The position numbers and the translations under genes are program-made. From NCBI GenBank assembly GCA_902763615.1, contig CACWSX010000002.1, positions 1-64,000 on the forward strand: 64,000 nucleotides of DNA, given 5' to 3'. Below are positions 26,001 to 34,531 of this stretch, one piece after another (within the stretch, counting starts at the first letter, position 1; the number at the start of each line of letters is the position of its first letter). The notes beneath the pieces were generated by a model, which saw only the letters and a program-made list of their open reading frames with translations, ran no database searches and had not been told where the DNA came from. The stretch comes from an uncultured Prevotellaceae bacterium (lineage in GTDB: Bacteria; Bacteroidota; Bacteroidia; Bacteroidales; Bacteroidaceae).

Positions 26001-28742
26001 ATGAAAAAGAATTTTAAGTTTATGCTTGTGGCTCTGTTGGCCTTTATTGCTAACATAGCCTATGCTGCAGCTCCTGCTGTCGGTGGTACATGGACTGACG
26101 ACAACTTTAGCTACACAATCAAGAGTGTTGACCTCGTCAACAAAAAAGGTACTATCACCATTGCTCCCAATGGAACTCTTTCTGGTGAAGTGACCATTCC
26201 TGGCAGCGTGAATAAGAAGTATGACGATGACGTCTACACCTTCACAATGGATGAGATTCCTGATAATGCTTTCAAAGATCAGGTGAGCGTTACTAAGGTT
26301 AACTTCCCCGCTGAGTTGACTAAAATTGGTGCAAGTGCTTTCCAGGGATGTACCCTTCTGGCAGAAATCACTTTTGCTGCTAATTCCCAGTTGACGTTAA
26401 TCGGTACAAAGGCTTTTGCTACAACTCAGATTGTGAACCCTGATTTCACAAACTGTGTGGTTCTGCCTGAGTTGCCTGATCTGTTGTTTACTGATGGCGT
26501 TTACGAGAATTCTTATGTTAAGACTATCAAACTTCCAACATCTGCTGTGTTCACATCTTTCGGAACAGCTCTGGCAGATCTTCCAAAACTGGAGTCAGCC
26601 AACATTTCTGAAACAAAGATTCAGATTGTTAAGGAAGGTGCATTTGATGGCACAAGTTCTGGCGTTGATGACAAGACCAAGGGTGTGCGTGCCGTTGAAC
26701 TTCCAAATACAGTGAAGACGATTGAGAAGGCAGCTTTTGAGGGTTCATTGATTACTGATTTGACCATCAACGTGGATGCAATTCTTGAAGATCCTACACT
26801 ATCTATTGGTAATAATTCCGATGCAATTTATGGAATTTCAAAAACAACGCTGAAAAAGCTCACGCTGAAAGGTGAACTGAAAGGTAAGGTTAGTGCGTTT
26901 GCATTTAATGGCAATACTGCTCTGACAGAAGTTAATATGGAGGAGATGACCTTTGCTTCGAAAGGTCAGATTATGACAGGAGCATTCTACAATTGTACAG
27001 GCCTCACGAAAGTAACCCTCGGTGATATTGATCATAATGGCAATGATAGTCAATTTACAGTTAACAATAACGCTTTCTCGGGATGTACAAAGTTGGCTAC
27101 GGTTGTGATTGGTAACATCGACACAAAGGGTGCAATTGGTGAGTTAGCTTTTGGTAAGAATTTGGAAACTCTGACTATCGGTGACGTAACAAAGGCTGGT
27201 GCTATTGCTGCAAATGCATTCGAATTTGCAAACGCGAAAACAACGGTTAAGATCGGAAAGGTTCTGAACGAGAATCCTGCTGGAACATCATATGTATTTG
27301 CCTTGAATTCTTTCAAGTTTACTGCAAATGATGCGAAAACAAAACCCGTAACTGTTACTATTGGTGATGGTACGAAGGCAATTGACTCTAAGGGTAAGGT
27401 ATTCGTTGCAAGTGCATTCCAAGGTAACTATATTAGCCAGTTGACTTTCAACGGTGCAATTATTGAAAAGGGTCTCGATGAGGCTTTGGTTGCTACAACG
27501 AAATTCTATGGTCTTGATTTCAATGGTACTATTGCCACCAACGGTATTTGTTCTGATGTCTTTAACGGTGTAGATGCTAAGGGTCTTACAACCGTTAACT
27601 TCAATGGCGAATTGGCTCCTCTGGCTGTTTCTGCTCATGCATTCCTTATTACATCTGCTTATAACGCTGCTAAGGTCCCCCTGCTGACTGTTAATTATAC
27701 ATCAGCTACTCATGCTAACACTACAGCTTCTGGTATCCCCTTTGCTCAGACAACTTTCGCTGATGCTGCAACCGATAACCGTGACGTTCAGTTGAATGTT
27801 ACCAATGCAGCTCTGAAGGCTACTATTATTTCACTTCAGAAAGATCCTGCTGATGCATATGACGTGATTTTCCGTGTGATGCTTGTTCCTGAGGCTCCGT
27901 CTAACTTCTTCAATGTTTACAATGACAACAACAATGACGGAACTTCTTACGGACGTATCCTCTTGGAGGGTGGTAAGAAGTATAAGATTGACCGCCGCCC
28001 GATTGGTGAGGATGTTGACAAGATTGACCAGACTGGTATCACCTACAACCTCTATGTAACTTATAAGGAAGAGGATGACGCTAGCAAGATGACATTACTG
28101 AATATGCTGCCGATGGTTTCTACTGACGGATTCTACTATGTTGATGTACCTGCAGGACAGGATCTCGTGGTTCTTGTTAAGGCTACTAAGACCAAGGCTG
28201 AGGATGGCAACGTTACCAAGATGTGGTATGAGGAAATTGCTTCAATTCCCGCTGGCAAACAGAAGGCTAATGTCTACAATGGTGATGGTAGTATGAAGGT
28301 TGCTTCTGCAGTGGTTACCAACCAGCAGCTGCGCGATGGTAGTGGTGATCCGTTGCCCTATGTATCATATTATTCGGATCCGAAGACTACAACCTCTGAT
28401 GCTCTGACAAAAACCATTCTTGAGGCTAACAATGTCTATCTGCTGACCAATCCTGCCAACTTCGGTGGTGTGAAGGCTGTAGCAATTGATTATGAGAAAT
28501 ATACAACTCCATTTATTAATAAGGAGAACTTCTATGCTCTTGGTAAGAAGTACGGTGCTGCACCCGCACGTATGATTATCAACTGGATTGATGAAGGCGA
28601 GGCTACTGCTATCTATGCTGTTAAGACTGGTAAGGTTGTTGGTGCTGAGAATGATGCTATTTACAACCTGCAGGGTGTCCGCGTAAATAATGTTAAGAAG
28701 GGTATCTACATCCAGAACGGCAAGAAGGTAGTCGTTAAATAA
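26001..28742 (+). CDS. BspA-like leucine-rich-repeat surface protein with C-terminal tag
   Basis: The start at ATG 26001 gives 913 residues beginning MKKNFKFMLVALLAFIANIAYA, a good signal peptide; upstream in-frame codons back to 25935 lack such features. Residues about 80-600 contain LRR_5/BspA-type repeats such as LTKIGASAFQGCTLLAEITF and NNAFSGCTKLATVVIG, several irregular. The last quarter is not repeat-like and ends YNLQGVRVNNVKKGIYIQNG, then KKVVVK, the tag seen on two other exported proteins here. BspA-type proteins are surface adhesins or binding proteins. A hairpin follows at 28759-28792, then a small peptide gene. Confidence 0.82.
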   Translation: MKKNFKFMLVALLAFIANIAYAAAPAVGGTWTDDNFSYTIKSVDLVNKKGTITIAPNGTLSGEVTIPGSVNKKYDDDVYTFTMDEIPDNAFKDQVSVTKVNFPAELTKIGASAFQGCTLLAEITFAANSQLTLIGTKAFATTQIVNPDFTNCVVLPELPDLLFTDGVYENSYVKTIKLPTSAVFTSFGTALADLPKLESANISETKIQIVKEGAFDGTSSGVDDKTKGVRAVELPNTVKTIEKAAFEGSLITDLTINVDAILEDPTLSIGNNSDAIYGISKTTLKKLTLKGELKGKVSAFAFNGNTALTEVNMEEMTFASKGQIMTGAFYNCTGLTKVTLGDIDHNGNDSQFTVNNNAFSGCTKLATVVIGNIDTKGAIGELAFGKNLETLTIGDVTKAGAIAANAFEFANAKTTVKIGKVLNENPAGTSYVFALNSFKFTANDAKTKPVTVTIGDGTKAIDSKGKVFVASAFQGNYISQLTFNGAIIEKGLDEALVATTKFYGLDFNGTIATNGICSDVFNGVDAKGLTTVNFNGELAPLAVSAHAFLITSAYNAAKVPLLTVNYTSATHANTTASGIPFAQTTFADAATDNRDVQLNVTNAALKATIISLQKDPADAYDVIFRVMLVPEAPSNFFNVYNDNNNDGTSYGRILLEGGKKYKIDRRPIGEDVDKIDQTGITYNLYVTYKEEDDASKMTLLNMLPMVSTDGFYYVDVPAGQDLVVLVKATKTKAEDGNVTKMWYEEIASIPAGKQKANVYNGDGSMKVASAVVTNQQLRDGSGDPLPYVSYYSDPKTTTSDALTKTILEANNVYLLTNPANFGGVKAVAIDYEKYTTPFINKENFYALGKKYGAAPARMIINWIDEGEATAIYAVKTGKVVGAENDAIYNLQGVRVNNVKKGIYIQNGKKVVVK

Positions 28743-28758
28743 TTTAAATAATATGAAC

Positions 28759-28792
28759 GTGCAGAAGGCTGTCGAAATGACAGTCTCTGCAC
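28759..28792 (+). terminator. Hairpin between the BspA-like gene and the small peptide gene
   Basis: GTGCAGAAGGCTGTC (28759-28773) pairs with GACAGTCTCTGCAC (28779-28792) with one bulge. There is no T tract after it, so it may attenuate or protect the mRNA rather than terminate fully. Confidence 0.5.
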
Positions 28793-28823
28793 TTTCAAAT
28801 AATAATGAAAATATCTTAAACAT

Positions 28824-28985
28824 ATGAGCAAGAAACTTTATGAAATGCCTGAGATTGAGATCGTAGAGCTGGAAACAGCTGGTTTTTTAGCTGGATCAAT
28901 CAATGATGATAATGATCCCGGTTCTCTTAATGGAGGCAAAGATAACGGTGAAGGTGGTGAAAACTTCGATCCCAACTTATTCTAA
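28824..28985 (+). CDS. Small acidic peptide (53 residues), possible peptide precursor
   Basis: An ATG at 28824 opens a 53-codon frame. It reads MSKKLYEMPEIEIVELE, then TAGFLAGS, then a Gly/Asp/Asn-rich tail ending DPNLF. The charged, leader-like first half, small residues (AGS) and a low-complexity tail resemble ribosomal peptide precursors and the many small Bacteroidales peptides of unknown role. It lies between a hairpin and a strong terminator at 29032-29070, just before the capsule antiterminator gene. Function not known; relation to the PqqD/ABC locus 8 kb away is only a hypothesis. Confidence 0.6.
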   Translation: MSKKLYEMPEIEIVELETAGFLAGSINDDNDPGSLNGGKDNGEGGENFDPNLF

Positions 28986-29031
28986 ACAAATTATATGGAA
29001 ACAACCATACAATTGTATTAATCATTTAATT

Positions 29032-29070
29032 GAGGTGCGCTGTCGCAATACTGCGCACCTCATTTTATTT
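29032..29070 (+). terminator. Intrinsic terminator immediately before upxY
   Basis: GAGGTGCGC (29032-29040) pairs perfectly with GCGCACCTC (29053-29061), followed by ATTTTATTT. It ends the transcript of the small peptide gene. The likely upxY start is only 4 nt beyond it, so readthrough here would decide upxY expression unless a promoter is hidden in the stem region. Confidence 0.75.
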
Positions 29071-29073
29071 AAA

Positions 29074-29946
29074 GTGGCCGAGAAGGAATCTATACATTGG
29101 TATGTATTGCGAGCTATATTTCGCAGTGAATTAAAAGTAAGAGACGCACTACGTCACTCTGGCTTTCATTGTTATGTTCCGATGAAATATGGCATAGAAA
29201 CACAACGTGGACATAAGGTCCGCCGTTTAGCACCTGCTATCACAGAATTAGTATTTGTGCAAGCCACATCCTCTGCCATCAATGATTTTAAGCTTAGATC
29301 CAAAGAAACCGTCTATTGGCTAACTAGGCCATCCGGGAAGGGACGAGAGAAAATTACTATTCCTGACAAGCAAATGGATGACTTCATCCGTATCACACAA
29401 CAAAACGAACATGCTGTGACCTATTTCCGTCCAGAGGAAATAAATCTTCACATAGGCGACCATATCTTCATCCATGGCGGGCCTTTCGATGGTGTAGAAG
29501 GCACATTATTAAAGATCAAAGGCAAGCGGGATAAACAACTCTTAGTTTCTATACCAAATATTGTGTCAGCCGCCATAACCATTCAGCCAGAAATGGTGCA
29601 ACTGGTATCCAAGAAAACTGCTAAAAGCACAAACGTTTATCGGGACAGCAAGGAACTCATCCGTCTTACTCACCAAATGCTTATAGCACCGCCAGATATG
29701 GTCAGCCAAGAACATGAGTACAATATGCTATTTAATGAGATCTCAAGACTTTATAATTCTCTGCAGGGTATAAAAGGCTACCTGCCCAGTCTGGAAGGAC
29801 AGATTTCTATTTCCTTGCTAATGGCTGAACGTGTCCTTGGCACCACCAACGAAACCACTCGACAGCGTTGCAACGCAGCCATCTCACACCTACGTCCAAG
29901 TAAACTCCGCGATCAGTTGTATAATGAATTGGCGAAACTTGAATAA
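29074..29946 (+). CDS. UpxY-family transcription antiterminator of the capsule operon
   Basis: The likely start is GTG 29074 (290 residues, MAEKESIHWYVLRA), because family members begin just before the WYVLR segment; the open frame back to 28903 runs through the terminator and the small peptide gene. A NusG N-terminal domain (about 9-110) is followed by a KOW-like region (IHIGDHIFIHGGPFDGVEGTLL without the usual first strands, about 125-185). A helical C-terminal extension of about 90 residues ends the protein. UpxY proteins, NusG paralogues, let RNA polymerase read through their own capsule operon, and this gene heads one. Confidence 0.85.
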   Translation: MAEKESIHWYVLRAIFRSELKVRDALRHSGFHCYVPMKYGIETQRGHKVRRLAPAITELVFVQATSSAINDFKLRSKETVYWLTRPSGKGREKITIPDKQMDDFIRITQQNEHAVTYFRPEEINLHIGDHIFIHGGPFDGVEGTLLKIKGKRDKQLLVSIPNIVSAAITIQPEMVQLVSKKTAKSTNVYRDSKELIRLTHQMLIAPPDMVSQEHEYNMLFNEISRLYNSLQGIKGYLPSLEGQISISLLMAERVLGTTNETTRQRCNAAISHLRPSKLRDQLYNELAKLE

Positions 29947-30004
29947 AATTATGATTCGCAATAATTTTTTCACTTTTCACTTTTCACTTTTCACTTTTTT
30001 TTTG

Positions 30005-30012
30005 TACCTTTG
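30005..30012 (+). promoter_or_regulatory. -7 box of the capsule operon with repetitive upstream tract
   Basis: TACCTTTG at 30005-30012 is a good -7 box. Where a -33 box should stand there are instead repeats of CTTTTCA (about 29970-29994) and a run of nine T. The spacing of this region could change by slippage and alter expression. Confidence 0.55.
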
Positions 30013-30017
30013 CAGTG

Positions 30018-30195
30018 ACTATGATGTGCATATGACTCATAGTGATTAACATATCTGACTTTTAAATTACGTAACACCTTGATATTCAGTTGTTTGATAA
30101 AGGCGTAACGAACCAAGATTGTGTTCCCTTCACAATTTTGGCCATGGATACGTGACTTAAGCATAATTCGTATAATTCGTATAATTCGTAGTTTT
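30018..30195 (+). promoter_or_regulatory. Untranslated leader of the capsule operon with hairpins and 9-bp repeats
   Basis: The leader of about 180 nt has a hairpin ACTATGA/TCATAGT (30018-30024 with 30037-30043). A second hairpin, ATTGTG/CACAAT (30118-30123 with 30131-30136), has the loop TTCCCTT. Three perfect copies of ATAATTCGT lie at 30163-30189. UpxY/RfaH-type factors load in such leaders, often at a hairpin in the non-template strand, so the second hairpin is a candidate loading site. This assignment is inferred. Confidence 0.45.
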
Positions 30196-32739
30196 ATGTC
30201 TGACGAAAAGAAAATTAGTCTCGAAGCGTTAGAGGACTATTTGGTTAAAGATCAAGAGAAGTCTTCTTTTTTCAATTTTTCGAATTTGTGGACTATCATT
30301 GTCCTCAACTGGCAGTGGTTTTTGTTGTCGCTGCTTATTTGTATGTTGAGTGGTTGGCTTTATCTGCGTTACACGATGCCTACATACCAGATGTCTGCCC
30401 GTGTCCTTATCAAGAGCGACAATAGTAAAAGTTCCAATGTATCACAGGTGCAGTCAGAGACCCAGGAATTCGGCTTTTTGAGCAATTCTACTGGTATTGA
30501 GAATGAAGTGGAGGTGCTTCGTTCGCGAGTCTTGCTCCGTGAAGTGGTGAAGGATCTGAAGCTTTATGTGGAATATCGATTAGTAGGTCAGATCATCAAA
30601 CCTCTGATCTATCAGACTCAGCCTCTGAATGTTGAGTTGGATCCTATTCATCTTGATAGTCTTGATAAGACCCTGTTGCTGGGGAGTCGTAGTATCGTTA
30701 TGGAATTATCAAAGGCAGGTGACTATTATATAGTAAACGGCCAGTTATTGCCTGACAATAAGACCTTCGCCAAGAAATTCAAATCCTTGCCGGCCTCTTT
30801 TAAGACACATTATGGCGTGTTGACATTCACGGTTAATGGAGCTAGTCAGATGAAGGAAGATGAAACGTATGAGATTCTTTTGTCACCGCCTATGCAGGTG
30901 GCTACGCGTTATCTGAATGCCTTGAGTGTTGACCCTGTGTCGAAACAGACTTCCGTTGCCCGATTGACAGTGAAAGACGAAAATTATCAACGCGGTATGG
31001 ATTTCTTACGCCACCTCGCCCTCTGCTATAATCGCCAGGCTAATGCCGACAAGAATGAGATAGCCCTGCGTACGGAGGAGTTTATCAATGACCGTATGGC
31101 AAAGATTAATGCAGAGTTAGGCAGCACTGAGGGAGCTTTGGAGGAGTTCAAGCGTCGGAATGCGGTGACAGACTTGAATGTGGATGCCTCGCAAAGCGTA
31201 CAGATGTCGAGTGAATACTCTTCCCGACTGTCACAAGCCAACAGCCAGATTCAGATGCTCGACTACCTGCGGGAGTTTGTGAATAATCCTGCTAACAAGA
31301 ATCAGATTATTCCTTCGAATGTAGGTCTGACTGATGGCGCTTCTACGCAGTTGATTGCCAACTATAATCAGGCTGTGCAGGACCGCAACCGTATGTTGAA
31401 GGCAGTCAGCGAACAGGCACCTCAGGTGCAGACCATTACAGCCACCATCAATGAATTACAATCGAGCATTCAGACGGCTCTGTTACAGGCCCGGAAGTCG
31501 GCAGATATCGCTCGTCAGGGTATCCAGTCGGAGTATGCCAAGTATCAGGGACGTGTTTCGGCAGCCCCTATCCAAGAACGTGTGTTGACGCAGATAGGCC
31601 GTCAGCAGGATGTGAAGTCGGGTCTCTATCTAATGCTCCTGCAGAAACGTGAAGAGAATAGCATTGCCTTAGCTGCTACGGCAGATAAAGGTAAATTGCT
31701 CGACGAACCGCTGTTTGAAGGTAAGGTCAGCCCAAAGGCAGCTGTGATTCTTTTTTTGAGTTTAGTAGCTGGTATCTTTATTCCTGCTATCGTCCTGCTT
31801 CTCATCAACCTCTTCCGCTATAAGATTGGCGGGCATGATGATGTGGAGAGGTTGACATCGCTGAATATTGTGGCAGATGTGCCAGTGGTTAGTGAAAGTG
31901 TGAAGGAAGCAGCAGGCATTGTGGTGAAGGCGGATCGCAATCATCAGATTGATGAAATCTTCCGCTCTATGCGAACAAACATCCAGTTTATGATGAAGGA
32001 GGACGAGAAAGTCATCCTATTCACATCGTCAGTGCCTGGCGAGGGCAAGACGTTTAACGCAGCTAACCTCGCGGTGTCGTTTGCGCTCTTAGGAAAGAAA
32101 GTGGTTCTCTGTGGCTTGGATATTCGTAAGCCGGCCTTGGGACGGTTGTTTGGTGTCTCGGAAAAGAAGGAAGGTATCACCACACTGCTAAGTCGAGATA
32201 AAGTGGCTTCGTACGACGAACTCCAGGAGGTAATTGTGCCATCAGGTGTAAACGACCATCTTGACCTGCTGTTGGCAGGACCTATACCGCCGAACCCCAC
32301 AGAGCTGTTAGCTCGAGGGAGTTTTGACCGGGTGATGGCTTTCCTACGCGAGCATTATGATTATATTATCTTAGATACGGCGCCCGTGGGTATCGTGAGC
32401 GATACGTTGCAGATCAGTCGTGTTGCAGATCTCACGGTCTATGTCTGCCGTGCTGACTATACACCGAAATCTAATTTTGCGCTACTCAATGGTTTGGCAG
32501 ATGAAAAGAAAGTGCCTAATCCCTGTATTATCCTCAACGGCATCGACATGTCGAAGCGTAAATATGGCTATTACTATGGCTATGGTCGCTATGGCAAATA
32601 TGGCCGCTATGGCTATGGCAAGTACGGATATGGCAAATACGGGTATGGAAAATATGGTCATTACGGCACCTACGGCCAGTACGGCCGCTACGCCAACTCT
32701 CACTACGGCAATAAAGATGACCATTCCATCAAGCGCTAA
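30196..32739 (+). CDS. Wzc-like polysaccharide chain-length regulator and tyrosine autokinase
   Basis: The start at ATG 30196 (MSDEKKISLEALEDYLVKD) gives 847 residues; the GTG at 30121 lies in the leader hairpin. Membrane helices at about 35-57 and 513-540 bracket a periplasmic Wzz/GNVR region with coiled coil. The cytosolic BY-kinase has Walker A SSVPGEGKTFNAANL (about 612), Walker A' LCGLDIRKPALG and DYIILDTAPVG. The C-terminal 60 residues repeat Y-G-x-Y-G-K with more than 20 tyrosines, the autophosphorylation cluster. Wzc controls chain length and export together with the Wza-like protein at 33307. Confidence 0.92.
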   Translation: MSDEKKISLEALEDYLVKDQEKSSFFNFSNLWTIIVLNWQWFLLSLLICMLSGWLYLRYTMPTYQMSARVLIKSDNSKSSNVSQVQSETQEFGFLSNSTGIENEVEVLRSRVLLREVVKDLKLYVEYRLVGQIIKPLIYQTQPLNVELDPIHLDSLDKTLLLGSRSIVMELSKAGDYYIVNGQLLPDNKTFAKKFKSLPASFKTHYGVLTFTVNGASQMKEDETYEILLSPPMQVATRYLNALSVDPVSKQTSVARLTVKDENYQRGMDFLRHLALCYNRQANADKNEIALRTEEFINDRMAKINAELGSTEGALEEFKRRNAVTDLNVDASQSVQMSSEYSSRLSQANSQIQMLDYLREFVNNPANKNQIIPSNVGLTDGASTQLIANYNQAVQDRNRMLKAVSEQAPQVQTITATINELQSSIQTALLQARKSADIARQGIQSEYAKYQGRVSAAPIQERVLTQIGRQQDVKSGLYLMLLQKREENSIALAATADKGKLLDEPLFEGKVSPKAAVILFLSLVAGIFIPAIVLLLINLFRYKIGGHDDVERLTSLNIVADVPVVSESVKEAAGIVVKADRNHQIDEIFRSMRTNIQFMMKEDEKVILFTSSVPGEGKTFNAANLAVSFALLGKKVVLCGLDIRKPALGRLFGVSEKKEGITTLLSRDKVASYDELQEVIVPSGVNDHLDLLLAGPIPPNPTELLARGSFDRVMAFLREHYDYIILDTAPVGIVSDTLQISRVADLTVYVCRADYTPKSNFALLNGLADEKKVPNPCIILNGIDMSKRKYGYYYGYGRYGKYGRYGYGKYGYGKYGYGKYGHYGTYGQYGRYANSHYGNKDDHSIKR

Positions 32740-32771
32740 CATCTTCCCTCTTCCATCATACATCATACATC

Positions 32772-33203
32772 ATGACAATCGCAGTTGATTTCGATGGAAC
32801 CATCGTCGAGCACCGCTATCCAGATATCGGTCCTGAAAAGCCCTTCGCTGTCGAGACGTTGAAAATGCTTGTACGCGACCGGCACCAGTTGATACTATGG
32901 TCTGTACGACAGGGCAGGCTTTTAGACGAGGCCATAGCCTGGTGCCGTGATCGCGGTTTAGAGTTCTGGGCCGTCAATCGTGACTTTCCCGAGGAGAATG
33001 TCGAAACGAACGAGCATTATTCGCGCAAGCTCAAGGTCGATCTCTTTATCGACGACCGTAACCTCGGTGGTCTGCCCGATTGGGGCATCATCTACCGTAT
33101 GATCAGTCAGAACAAGACCTGGCCCGACCTCCTCGAAGAAGCCTCTCTCTCAGATTTTGATTCTCACCGTCCTCCTCAGAAGAAACACTGGTGGCAGTTC
33201 TAA
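32772..33203 (+). CDS. Small HAD-superfamily hydrolase (BT0820-like)
   Basis: The 143-residue cytosolic protein begins MTIAVDFDGTIVEHRYP (HAD motif I DxDxT-type: DFDGT). It has the motif II-like LILWSVR and the acidic motif DLFIDDRNLGG near residue 97. It resembles small Bacteroides HAD proteins without a cap domain. The substrate is unknown, and its place between kinase and export genes suggests but does not prove a role in polysaccharide synthesis. Confidence 0.75.
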   Translation: MTIAVDFDGTIVEHRYPDIGPEKPFAVETLKMLVRDRHQLILWSVRQGRLLDEAIAWCRDRGLEFWAVNRDFPEENVETNEHYSRKLKVDLFIDDRNLGGLPDWGIIYRMISQNKTWPDLLEEASLSDFDSHRPPQKKHWWQF

Positions 33204-33237
33204 AACTTGAATTAAGGATATTATGTTGTATTATTCA

Positions 33238-33296
33238 AATTCGTTTCTAAAATATTTGTTCTAATTAGTGATAATTATGGTAATTCGTTTCTAAAA
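33238..33296 (+). repeat. 15-bp direct repeat upstream of the Wza-like gene
   Basis: AATTCGTTTCTAAAA occurs at 33238-33252 and 33282-33296, 44 bp apart. The gap 33204-33306 holds no gene. The AATTCGT core also occurs three times in the operon leader at 30163-30189. Confidence 0.6.
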
Positions 33297-33306
33297 ATAC
33301 TCCAAT

Positions 33307-34101
33307 ATGAAAAAGTATAATATCTTATTTCTTTCAGCCCTGATAGTTTTGTTGTGTAGTTGTGGCAGCACAAAGGAAATTGCGTATTTTCAAAACGCCC
33401 AGTACATCGACTTTGAGCAGTCGAAGTATCTTTATGATGCGAAGATCATGCCCAAGGACATTCTGACCATCACCGTGACAACCGTCAATCCTGAAGCGGC
33501 AATTCCCTTTAACCTGACAGTCCCTACAACTTTGTCTCAGAACCAGCGTTCCACTTATAACCAAAGCCTTTTGCAGTCTTACTTGGTGGATAATAACGGA
33601 CAGATTGAATTCCCTGTGGTTGGTTCAGTTACAGTTGGTGGTCTGACAAAGTCCGACTGCGAGAAACTCATCCTCTCGAAAATCAAACCCTACTTGAATG
33701 AAAATGAGCGTCCGGTGGTAACGGTGCGTATGTCGAACTATAAGATTTCCGTCCTTGGCGAGGTGGCCCATCCCGGAATGTTTACTGTTAGCAATGAGAA
33801 GATAAACATTCTTGAGGCTCTGGCCCAGGCAGGCGACCTGACTATCTACGGTGTGCGCACCAACGTGAAACTTATTCGTGAGGACGAGAATGGTAAGAAA
33901 CAGATTTATTCGCTTAACCTCAACGATGCCAGTCTTGTCAGCTCTCCATACTACTATCTCCAGCAGAACGATATCGTCTATGTGGAACCCAACAAGGTAA
34001 AATCGCGTAACTCAAATGTGGGAAACACAACAGGTCTTTGGCTCACTGGCACCAGCATTCTGATCTCTTTGGCCTCCCTGCTCTATAGTATCCTGAAGTA
34101 A
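33307..34101 (+). CDS. Wza-like polysaccharide export lipoprotein
   Basis: The 264-residue protein has a lipoprotein signal with LIVLLCSCGSTK. Its Poly_export domain covers about residues 45-150 (IMPKDILTITVTTVNP, IEFPVVGSVTVGGLT), followed by one SLBB domain (about 155-235, ISVLGEVAHPGMFTV). A C-terminal hydrophobic segment WLTGTSILISLASLLYSIL would be the outer-membrane anchor or helix. It forms the outer-membrane exit pore with the Wzc-like protein. It is shorter than E. coli Wza, as is usual in Bacteroidales. Confidence 0.9.
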   Translation: MKKYNILFLSALIVLLCSCGSTKEIAYFQNAQYIDFEQSKYLYDAKIMPKDILTITVTTVNPEAAIPFNLTVPTTLSQNQRSTYNQSLLQSYLVDNNGQIEFPVVGSVTVGGLTKSDCEKLILSKIKPYLNENERPVVTVRMSNYKISVLGEVAHPGMFTVSNEKINILEALAQAGDLTIYGVRTNVKLIREDENGKKQIYSLNLNDASLVSSPYYYLQQNDIVYVEPNKVKSRNSNVGNTTGLWLTGTSILISLASLLYSILK

Positions 34102-34103
34102 AC

Positions 34104-34328
34104 ATGTCTCAGTATCATCATCGTTCTGAGAGTGCAACACGTCACTCCCAAGAAAGAAAATATCGCCGCATCGAATGGATGCGTCGCGCCAAACGCTGGT
34201 TGCGTAAGAGCCTGATAGTCATCATTATTTTCCTTGTTCTCGCCGTCATTCTTTCTTACATCTTCATCACCAAGCCTTCCGAACCCCAAGATATTGAGGT
34301 CCACAAGACCTTGCTGGAGAGAATTTAA
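34104..34328 (+). CDS. Small basic single-pass membrane protein
   Basis: A 74-residue frame begins 2 bp after the Wza-like gene. It has a basic N-terminal half (about 14 Arg or Lys in the first 38 residues), one membrane helix (about 39-57, LIVIIIFLVLAVILSYIF) and a short acidic tail. The organisation suggests an inner-membrane protein with a cytosolic basic arm. I do not recognise a family; co-translation with the export gene points to a role in that complex. Confidence 0.5.
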   Translation: MSQYHHRSESATRHSQERKYRRIEWMRRAKRWLRKSLIVIIIFLVLAVILSYIFITKPSEPQDIEVHKTLLERI

Positions 34329-34445
34329 AGAAATATTTGGCCGTTTGATTTATCGAATGATTTGTTACGCAAGACTGTGCAAATGCTTTTAGATGGAGGA
34401 AAGCAGATAAAAGATATTGCCAAGAGTCTGGGCAAAGGGAAATAG
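34329..34445 (+). pseudogene. Gene remnant with helix-turn-helix-like end
   Basis: Directly after the stop at 34328 the same frame reads on to a TAG at 34443 with NDLLRKTVQMLLDGGKQ, IKDIAKSLG and KGK. The LLDGGKxIKDIAKSLG pattern resembles the end of a helix-turn-helix domain. No start codon or full domain is present. It is probably a leftover at the border between the conserved export genes and the variable capsule genes. Confidence 0.35.
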
Positions 34446-34531
34446 GATATGTGCCTGGCTATCAAGTTCGTGTCAATGGGATATTATCCAAATATGATGA
34501 TAAAACAAATAGATGTAAGGAGAATAAAATA

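Noticed and set aside
28903..29073. N-terminal extension of UpxY from ATG 28903
   Set aside because: It would run through the small peptide gene and a perfect terminator hairpin, and the extension has no resemblance to the family.
30121..30195. GTG start for the Wzc-like kinase at 30121
   Set aside because: The codons coincide with a hairpin and 9-bp repeats giving an Ile/Arg repeat; ATG 30196 gives the normal family start.
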